A stretch of 38,716 nucleotides of DNA, from assembly GCA_023411265.1 (NCBI GenBank), contig JAEYOX010000045.1, positions 1-38,716 on the forward strand, given 5' to 3'. The notes under the pieces were generated by a model. It had not been told where the DNA came from, did not search any database, and worked only from the letters and a program-made list of their open reading frames with translations. This stretch comes from Bacteroidota bacterium. Lineage in GTDB: Bacteria > Bacteroidota > Bacteroidia > Flavobacteriales > Weeksellaceae. Shown here one piece after another: positions 33,767 to 38,716 of the stretch (positions are counted from its first letter, which is position 1; each line of letters opens with the position of its first letter). The position numbers and the translations under genes were made by a program.

Positions 33767-33774
33767 CAAATATA
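33767..33774 (-). promoter_or_regulatory. -7 box of the 96-aa protein gene
   Basis: Minus strand TATATTTG, 19 nt before the ATG. No -33 TTG. Confidence 0.4.
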
Positions 33775-33858
33775 TTGACGAATCTTAACTCATCAGTTAG
33801 TAACTGAAAAAGTTATAAACCTTCCTCAGAATACTGAAAATACAAGCTGTTGAGCAAA

Positions 33859-33888
33859 TTTGTAAATCCACAAATTAACTTATTTTTG
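33859..33888 (+). promoter_or_regulatory. Promoter of mnmE, possibly leaderless
   Basis: TTTG (33859-33862), 18 bases, TATTTTTG (33881-33888), then only CAAA before the ATG at 33893. The arrangement is the same as at gldD. Confidence 0.65.
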
Positions 33889-33892
33889 CAAA

Positions 33893-35278
33893 ATGAATCA
33901 CGACACCATCTGCGCACTTGCCACCCCCAACGGAGTGGGTGCGATAGGAATGATCAGAGTTTCAGGAAATGAAGCTCTACCTATTGTCCAACGTTGTTTT
34001 GAAGGGAAAAATATTACCGAAGTTGCTTCTCACACGGTGCATTACGGATTTATAAAAGATGGCGATGAGCAGATTGATGAGGTAATGGTATCGGTTTTCA
34101 GAGCTCCCAAGACTTTTACTACAGAAGATTCGGTGGAAATTTCCTTTCACGGTTCGCCCCATATTGCCCAAAAAATTCTGGAAGTTTTAATGAAAAACGG
34201 AGCCAGAATGGCCAGAGCCGGAGAATTTACAATGCGTGCTTTTATGAATGGAAGAATAGATTTGTCGCAGGCGGAAGCTATTGCTGATGTTATTGCGAGT
34301 GAAAATGATGCCTCCCGGAAAGTAGCTTTGAACCAGCTGAAAGGCGGCATTTCCAACGAAATTTCTACACTTCGGGATGACCTACTCAACTTTACTTCCC
34401 TCATAGAACTGGAACTCGATTTTGCTGAAGAAGATGTGGAGTTTGCCGACCGTACTGCCATGAAGATGCTCCTGAACCGACTGGAAGAAAAACTAAGTGC
34501 CCTCATGGAAAGTTTTCAGTACGGAAACGCTATTAAAAACGGAGTAGGAGTGGCCATCATAGGGAAACCAAATGCTGGAAAATCAACGTTACTGAATGCC
34601 TTGCTGAAGGAAGAACGCGCCATCGTTTCGGACATTGCCGGAACTACCCGCGATACTATCGAAGAGGTTTTGCACATCAACGGCACGGCTTTCCGCTTCA
34701 TAGATACCGCAGGAATAAGAGATACCACAGACGCCATCGAAGCTATTGGTGTTCAGCGGGCTAAAGAAAAAATTTCCACTGCGAAAATTTTGCTCTATCT
34801 TTATGATGAAGAGGATATAACACCTGAAGAAGTAATTAGTTTTGTAAAGGAGTTCTGGCGTAAAGATTTGAAAATCATTTTATTGCACAATAAAATGGAC
34901 CTCAGGAAAAATACTGAAAATGAGTTCGACTATACATTATGCAAAAATCTAATTCCGGAGTTTACCAACACCATTATTCCCATTTCTGCGAAAGACCAAA
35001 CCGGAATTGAGATTCTGAAGAGGGAACTTTCTGCCTATGTGGAAAACCTGAAAACAGACGAAAACACTGTCATTACGAACCAGCGGCATTTCGAAGCACT
35101 ACAAAAATCCCTGCAGTCAGTCCGTAATGTTAAAACAGCCTTAACCCAAAGTTTTCACACCGAACTGCTCGCCTACGAACTGCGTTATGCCCTCGAGCAT
35201 TTAGGTGAGATCTCCGGTGAGTTCACCAATGATGAAATTTTGGGCAATATTTTCTCTAAGTTTTGTATCGGGAAGTAG
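33893..35278 (+). CDS. mnmE: tRNA uridine-5-carboxymethylaminomethyl synthesis GTPase MnmE
   Basis: 461 aa, complete. Works with MnmG to modify the wobble uridine of several tRNAs. Formyl-THF-binding N-terminal domain (TICALATPNGVGAIGMIRVS), central helical domain, inserted G domain with P-loop GKPNAGKS (224-231), DTAG and NKMD, and the diagnostic C-terminal CIGK that carries the catalytic cysteine. The ATG is fixed by family length. It has its own promoter; the next gene is convergent. Confidence 0.98.
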   Translation: MNHDTICALATPNGVGAIGMIRVSGNEALPIVQRCFEGKNITEVASHTVHYGFIKDGDEQIDEVMVSVFRAPKTFTTEDSVEISFHGSPHIAQKILEVLMKNGARMARAGEFTMRAFMNGRIDLSQAEAIADVIASENDASRKVALNQLKGGISNEISTLRDDLLNFTSLIELELDFAEEDVEFADRTAMKMLLNRLEEKLSALMESFQYGNAIKNGVGVAIIGKPNAGKSTLLNALLKEERAIVSDIAGTTRDTIEEVLHINGTAFRFIDTAGIRDTTDAIEAIGVQRAKEKISTAKILLYLYDEEDITPEEVISFVKEFWRKDLKIILLHNKMDLRKNTENEFDYTLCKNLIPEFTNTIIPISAKDQTGIEILKRELSAYVENLKTDENTVITNQRHFEALQKSLQSVRNVKTALTQSFHTELLAYELRYALEHLGEISGEFTNDEILGNIFSKFCIGK

Positions 35279-35472
35279 TTGGGTTTCCTGGTTCTGAAAG
35301 TGATAAATTCTATATATATATTGTAGCTATTCACCACTTACAGTTGAGTGTTTTCCTTTTTATGATAATGCCGATTAGTATTTCCATGTCGGTCTCTCTT
35401 CATAATAATCTTTATGAGACCTCGGTGGCAACGCTAGGGATTATGATCTAAACACTGAAAACACGAATAAAC

Positions 35473-35500
35473 AAAAACCCTCATCCAGCTGTGAGGGTTT
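35473..35500 (-). terminator. Terminator of the tyrosine phenol-lyase-like gene
   Basis: Stem AAACCCTCA (35475-35483) / TGAGGGTTT (35492-35500) with an 8-nt loop; on the minus strand it is followed by a T run. Also usable in the plus direction after mnmE. Confidence 0.75.
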
Positions 35501-35520
35501 CCATTTTTACCAATTCGGTT

Positions 35521-36900
35521 TTACAGTTGTGCAAATCTCGCCTGAAAGAATCTTAGGTATTTCGGTTCATACACCATTTTCAATCCTTTGATTTTGTTTC
35601 GTCTTTCATAAACTCTGGCGGTAGATTCGGCAATAACGTCCATGTGGGCCTGCGTGTACACTCTACGAGGAATGGTGAAGCGTACCAATTCCAATTTCGG
35701 ATAGTAATTTTCGCCGTTAGCTTTTCTTCCTGCAGAAACGATTCCACGCTCCATGGTACGAATTCCGGCATCCAGATAAATTTCCGCTGCCAACGTTTGT
35801 GCCGGGAAATCATCCTGCGAGATATGAGGCAGAAACTGTTTGGCATCTACAAAAATTCCGTGTCCACCGATAGGTTTCACGATCGGAATTCCAAACTCTT
35901 TCATTTTATTGCCCAGATAGATGACCTGCCCGATCCGTGCTTTCATGTGCGCATCTTCAACACTTTCATAAATACCGATGGCCATAGCTTCCATATCTCT
36001 CCCTGCTAGTCCACCGTAGGTGTGCAGGCCTTCGTAAACGACCACGAGATTTCGGGCTTCTTCAAATTTATCCCAGTCGTTCAGAGCAAGAAATCCACCG
36101 ATGTTGACAAGCGCATCTTTCTTCCCACTGAACGTTGCACCGTCCGTATAACTGCAGATTTCCTTTACAATATCTGCGATGCTTTTCAGGCGATAACCTT
36201 CTTCGTGCTGTTGGATGAAATAAGCATTTTCAGCAATCCGCGTCATATCCAGCATGATTTTTATGCCTTTCTCTTCTGTATATTTTCGTAGTTCTTTTAG
36301 GTTTTCCATGGAAACCGGCTGTCCGCCCGCTAAGTTGACAGTAACCGCGACGCAGATGTAGGGTATCTTTTCCACTCCGTATTCCTGAACCAGTTTTTCT
36401 ACCTTATTTAGATCTACATTTCCCTTAAACGGATATTCAGATTCGGGATCATGTGCTTCATCAATAATGACATCATGAAAAATCCCTCCGGAAAGTTCCT
36501 GATGGAGCCGGGTTGTGGTAAAATACATGTTTCCGGGTACAATATCTCCGGGCTTGATCATGATCTGGGAAAGAATATTCTCTGCGCCTCTTCCCTGATG
36601 GGTAGGCACGATATATTTGTAGCCATAAACTTCTGAAACGGCATTTTCTAAATTATAATAATTTTTGCTTCCGGCGTAGGCTTCGTCGCCGCGCATCATT
36701 CCGCTCCATTGTTCATCGCTCATTGCGCTGGTTCCGCTGTCGGTAAGCAGATCGATGTACACATCTTCCGATTTTAAAAGAAAAGTGTTGAATCCGGCTT
36801 CGGCAAGTGCTTTTTTCCGTTGTTCGGGGGTGGTCATTTTCAGAAGTTCCACCATTTTTATTTTGTAGGGCTCTGCCCAGCTGTCTCTTTTTGGTAACAT
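35521..36900 (-). CDS. tpl: Tyrosine phenol-lyase-type beta-eliminating lyase (tryptophanase family)
   Basis: 459-aa PLP enzyme of the tryptophanase / tyrosine phenol-lyase family, which splits aromatic amino acids into phenol or indole, pyruvate and ammonia. PLP lysine Lys261 in SGKKDALVN; Asp218 and Arg221 in DMTR; Tyr75 in GDEAYAG. Recalled from Citrobacter freundii TPL, the substrate-site residues match with a constant +4 offset: Phe127-Thr128 (FTTTR, equivalent to Phe123-Thr124) and Arg385 (MERG, equivalent to Arg381). Tryptophanases have Asp in the first motif (FDTT) and EIG in the second. I therefore favour tyrosine as substrate; automatic annotation would probably say tryptophanase. 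Own terminator; possible leader ORF upstream. Confidence 0.85.
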   Translation of the reverse strand: MLPKRDSWAEPYKIKMVELLKMTTPEQRKKALAEAGFNTFLLKSEDVYIDLLTDSGTSAMSDEQWSGMMRGDEAYAGSKNYYNLENAVSEVYGYKYIVPTHQGRGAENILSQIMIKPGDIVPGNMYFTTTRLHQELSGGIFHDVIIDEAHDPESEYPFKGNVDLNKVEKLVQEYGVEKIPYICVAVTVNLAGGQPVSMENLKELRKYTEEKGIKIMLDMTRIAENAYFIQQHEEGYRLKSIADIVKEICSYTDGATFSGKKDALVNIGGFLALNDWDKFEEARNLVVVYEGLHTYGGLAGRDMEAMAIGIYESVEDAHMKARIGQVIYLGNKMKEFGIPIVKPIGGHGIFVDAKQFLPHISQDDFPAQTLAAEIYLDAGIRTMERGIVSAGRKANGENYYPKLELVRFTIPRRVYTQAHMDVIAESTARVYERRNKIKGLKMVYEPKYLRFFQARFAQL

Positions 36901-36934
36901 TGTTTGTCATTTTAAGTTTGGAAATAGTAAGTTG

Positions 36935-36959
36935 CAGGAACATAAAGTGTAAATTCCTG
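36935..36959. repeat. Inverted repeat in the tpl leader
   Basis: CAGGAA (36935-36940) and TTCCTG (36954-36959) flank 13 bases, between the leader ORF and the tpl start. It is a short hairpin or operator candidate. Confidence 0.35.
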
Positions 36960-36985
36960 AGAAATTAAAATTGGAGAAACAACAA

Positions 36986-37084
36986 TCAGGTAGGTTTGCG
37001 GAGGAATTTTTTGTAAAGAAGTAATGAGAAAATGTCCACATAGGTTTCGGAACATTTAATGAAATTTAAATCAGAGATTCTCAT
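36986..37084 (-). CDS. Candidate 32-aa leader peptide upstream of tpl
   Basis: ATG (37084-37082) opens MRISDLNFIKCSETYVDIFS and ends KKFLRKPT, 85 nt before the tpl start codon on the same strand. It begins 18 nt after a TACCTTTG promoter box. It holds two tyrosines and no tryptophan. Tryptophanase operons in enterobacteria carry a regulatory leader peptide (TnaC), so a similar role is conceivable. There is no sequence likeness to TnaC, and a frame of this size can arise by chance. The frame is also open further upstream to 37192. Confidence 0.3.
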   Translation of the reverse strand: MRISDLNFIKCSETYVDIFSLLLYKKFLRKPT

Positions 37085-37102
37085 ACCTTCAGTTTTATAT
37101 AA

Positions 37103-37110
37103 CAAAGGTA
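37103..37110 (-). promoter_or_regulatory. -7 box upstream of the tpl leader
   Basis: Minus strand TACCTTTG; only TTTT at the -33 position. If used it gives tpl a leader of about 195 nt, unusually long for this window. Confidence 0.4.
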
Positions 37111-37193
37111 GCATTCCCTTTCTTATAAAATTCTGACTTTGGTCATAATTGGCGTATCTATTGCAATGTTTTTTCCAAATCAAAATTAGCATT

Positions 37194-37322
37194 ATGAGAA
37201 CACGACTTTTAAGAAAAGCCCTTCTGTGGGCGGCACCGTTGGTTATTGGATTTATCGTTAAAAAAATTGAGGAAAGACAAATGAAGAAGCAACAAGGAAA
37301 ACCGCGAAATGTTGCGCTTTAA
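37194..37322 (+). CDS. 42-aa single-helix membrane peptide
   Basis: MRTRLLRKALLWAAPLVIGF begins a small protein: positively charged N-terminus, one hydrophobic helix (ALLWAAPLVIGFIV), then a highly basic tail (KKIEERQMKKQQGKPRN) ending NVAL. Below the size most gene finders keep. Supported by an ATG start, a sensible membrane topology (arginines inside) and a strong terminator 8 bp after the stop. Function unknown. Confidence 0.6.
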   Translation: MRTRLLRKALLWAAPLVIGFIVKKIEERQMKKQQGKPRNVAL

Positions 37323-37330
37323 TTTCCGAC

Positions 37331-37357
37331 AACCGTTCTAAAAAGAGCGGTTTTTTT
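37331..37357 (+). terminator. Terminator of the 42-aa peptide gene
   Basis: AACCGTTCT (37331-37339) pairs with AGAGCGGTT (37344-37352) with one G-U pair, an A4 loop and seven T. Confidence 0.8.
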
Positions 37358-37367
37358 AATTTAGTTG

Positions 37368-37398
37368 AAAAAACCTCCCCTTTATAAAAAAGAGAGGT
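37368..37398 (-). terminator. Terminator of the 166-aa lipoprotein gene
   Basis: On the minus strand ACCTCTC pairs with GGGAGGT (one wobble) around an A/T loop and is followed by a run of T. Confidence 0.65.
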
Positions 37399-37433
37399 GG
37401 TCTGTTTGATTCAATTCAATCTTAATTTAAATT

Positions 37434-37934
37434 CTACTGGATCTCTGTCACCTTAGCATCTCCTTCAAATTCTCCTTTTATTTCAGGCCCGGAAGAAGGT
37501 TCCATTTCAAATTTAATTTTGAAATTATTTTCACTATTGCGTGTTACTGTACAAACTCCGGATATCAGATTATTATAGGTGTCAGTATGTTTTCCTGTGG
37601 TTTCTGTGTATTGAGAATGCCAAGGATCGAGTTGCCTGCTGCTGCCAGTAATTTTGTACTCGCCGTTCATCATATTATTAAATGGAAAGCTGATTCTTAG
37701 TCTTACTGTGCGGATCGTATTTCCCTGCTCTGAAGTGAGATCGAAAGTATAATCGTTGGATTGGTTTGCGGCAATACTTTTGTAACCATTTACAGTAGCT
37801 TTGTTAATCTGATAAGTAGCACCGTCCACAGTGAAATTACCAAGGTTTGGCAGATCTTCATCATCGTTGGAACAGGAAGACATCAACATCGAAAAAGAAA
37901 GACACAGGAGTGAAAAGAAGAATATTTTTTTCAT
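37434..37934 (-). CDS. Lipoprotein of unknown function, 166 aa
   Basis: Signal peptide MKKIFFFSLLCLSFSMLMSSC with a lipobox (MSSC, Cys21), then an acidic SNDDEDLPN spacer typical of surface-exposed Bacteroidota lipoproteins. The mature part is a beta-rich small domain (GNFTVDGATYQINKATV, VRLRISFPFNNMMNGEY, ISGVCTVTRNSENNFKIKF) of the type seen in many hypothetical Bacteroidota lipoproteins. No enzyme motif. Own promoter and terminator. Confidence 0.8.
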   Translation of the reverse strand: MKKIFFFSLLCLSFSMLMSSCSNDDEDLPNLGNFTVDGATYQINKATVNGYKSIAANQSNDYTFDLTSEQGNTIRTVRLRISFPFNNMMNGEYKITGSSRQLDPWHSQYTETTGKHTDTYNNLISGVCTVTRNSENNFKIKFEMEPSSGPEIKGEFEGDAKVTEIQ

Positions 37935-37950
37935 AGAATAAATTTTTTAG

Positions 37951-37981
37951 CGAATCTAATTTTATTTTCTCAAACTGGCAA
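37951..37981 (-). promoter_or_regulatory. Promoter of the 166-aa lipoprotein gene
   Basis: Minus strand TTG (37981-37979), 20 bases, TAGATTCG (37958-37951), one mismatch to TAnnTTTG, 16 nt before the ATG. Confidence 0.5.
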
Positions 37982-38023
37982 CTTTTCTATTGCTCACTTT
38001 CGGTTCAGAGCCTATTGAAAGAT

Positions 38024-38539
38024 TTACTCTTCATCCAGATAATATCCTTGATTGTTCACATCTCCGTCCACCAGATCTTCTGTATTTCCGGTGCGGTCTT
38101 TCTGCTCCTGAAACATTTCTTCATAATCTTTGGTGTACAGCGACTGCGGCACTACATGCACATCAAACATCAGTTCCATTTTCTGAGTAGTAGCAAAGTT
38201 GCCGTATAATGTAATGTAATGCTGAACCTCGCCTATATTTTTCGCAGAATTGTAGGTCAGCGTAAGGTGGGCTTCTTTTCCCGGCGGAATAGTGCCAATA
38301 GATGATTTTTCTAGTGTGATACACCCGCAGGAAGTTATGATATCTTCCAGAATAAACGGATTTTGCCCGGTGTTTTTAATGGGAAAAACAATGTTCAGTT
38401 CCTGACCCATAAGAATAGGATAATAATGGCGATTGTTATCAGTGATCTGAATAGTTGTTTTCTTGTCTTTGATATCTTTGCAGGCGTTACCACTTAGTAA
38501 TAGTATGGCAGCAGCGGTTAAAAAAAATAGTTTTCTCAT
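38024..38539 (-). CDS. DUF1573-domain lipoprotein
   Basis: 171 aa. Lipoprotein signal MRKLFFLTAAAILLLSGNAC (Cys20). The DUF1573 Ig-like domain shows FPIKNTGQNPFILEDIITSC followed by GC, so the diagnostic SCGC is present, then PPGKEAHLTLTYN. Function of DUF1573 is not established; the domain is common in periplasmic Bacteroidota proteins. The acidic C-terminus (DLVDGDVNNQGYYLDEE) is extra. It starts 5 bp after the stop of the gene at the window edge, so it is its operon partner. Confidence 0.88.
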   Translation of the reverse strand: MRKLFFLTAAAILLLSGNACKDIKDKKTTIQITDNNRHYYPILMGQELNIVFPIKNTGQNPFILEDIITSCGCITLEKSSIGTIPPGKEAHLTLTYNSAKNIGEVQHYITLYGNFATTQKMELMFDVHVVPQSLYTKDYEEMFQEQKDRTGNTEDLVDGDVNNQGYYLDEE

Positions 38540-38544
38540 TTTAT

Positions 38545-38716
38545 TTAATTTAAAACCTGAATTTCATCGCAGGCAATAATGCTCCTTTTGTCCCGGGCCT
38601 GATCGAAATGCAGTTCAACATTTTTGAATAGTTGTATTGGAAGAACGATCTCTGCCAAAGCAGTGTTTTCGGAAACCGTAAAATTATGTTCCGAAATTTC
38701 TCTGACTACCTTACCG
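38545..38716 (-). CDS. C-terminal fragment of an unknown protein
   Basis: The last 56 codons of a gene that continues beyond the window. The fragment reads ISEHNFTVSENTALAEIVLP, then QLFKNVELHFDQARDKRSII and ACDEIQVLN before the stop. It is too short to assign. Its stop lies 5 bp before the DUF1573 ATG, which suggests one transcript. Confidence 0.65.
   Translation of the reverse strand, partial: GKVVREISEHNFTVSENTALAEIVLPIQLFKNVELHFDQARDKRSIIACDEIQVLN

Noticed and set aside
35391..35421. GGTCTC ... GAGACC inverted repeat after mnmE
   Set aside because: Long loop, no U-tract and no second copy seen; too weak to call a terminator or element.
35263..35451. 62-codon frame after mnmE
   Set aside because: It overlaps the mnmE end, has no promoter and is rich in random hydrophobic codons; a chance frame.
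36986..37192. Longer 68-codon form of the tpl leader frame (start 37192)
   Set aside because: Its start would lie upstream of the TACCTTTG promoter box; only the shorter ATG 37084 form fits a transcript from that box.

Overview
The window is chromosomal DNA of a Bacteroidota bacterium, most likely a Flavobacteriales member of the Weeksellaceae (Chryseobacterium/Kaistella type). The evidence is a low-GC, AT-rich intergenic composition, promoters of the Bacteroidota form (TTG, about 20 bases, TAnnTTTG), weak or absent Shine-Dalgarno sequences, a gliding/T9SS lipoprotein (GldD), a secreted protein with a type IX sorting domain, DUF3575 and DUF1573 proteins, and a DNA polymerase III alpha fused to an exonuclease. 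No phage, IS, CRISPR, tRNA or rRNA gene was recognised. Most of the window is core or housekeeping DNA, and I see no clear new defence or biosynthetic system.

Layout. 1-5.5 kb: end of an HU gene, then mutY, gldD, a PfkB sugar kinase, a SurA-type periplasmic isomerase, a two-helix membrane protein and a nitronate monooxygenase-like flavoprotein. 5.6-8.9 kb: a fused alpha/beta 2-oxo acid dehydrogenase E1, a small lipoprotein and an unknown 252-aa protein. 9.3-13.9 kb: exonuclease-DnaE fusion, followed by a 146-bp imperfect inverted repeat. 14.3-18.6 kb: a 1407-aa fibronectin-III/GEVED/MAM-like secreted protein with a T9SS tail. 18.7-20.9 kb: monomeric isocitrate dehydrogenase. 21.2-23.5 kb: DUF892 ferritin-like protein, PfpI/DJ-1 protein and AI-2E-family membrane protein. 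23.8-26.8 kb: ychF, an FMN reductase and a cystathionine beta-synthase-type enzyme. 26.8-31.3 kb: an FtsX-like permease divergent from a GH171 (DUF1343) exo-muramidase, facing a tightly overlapping thioredoxin-DUF3575-small membrane protein operon. 31.6-35.3 kb: aminopeptidase P, a 96-aa unknown and mnmE. 35.5-38.7 kb: a tyrosine phenol-lyase-like enzyme with a possible leader ORF, a 42-aa membrane peptide, a lipoprotein, a DUF1573 lipoprotein and a cut-off gene.

The points most worth a second look are these. (1) The tryptophanase-family enzyme carries every tyrosine phenol-lyase signature residue that I can align, and has a leader ORF behind a promoter box. (2) Several genes have a TAnnTTTG box only 4-6 bases before the start codon, which suggests leaderless mRNAs. 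(3) A TTG inside a promoter box can pass for a start codon at several genes. (4) A MITE-like inverted repeat lies directly after dnaE. (5) The exonuclease domain of DnaE looks intact while its PHP domain looks partly degenerate.
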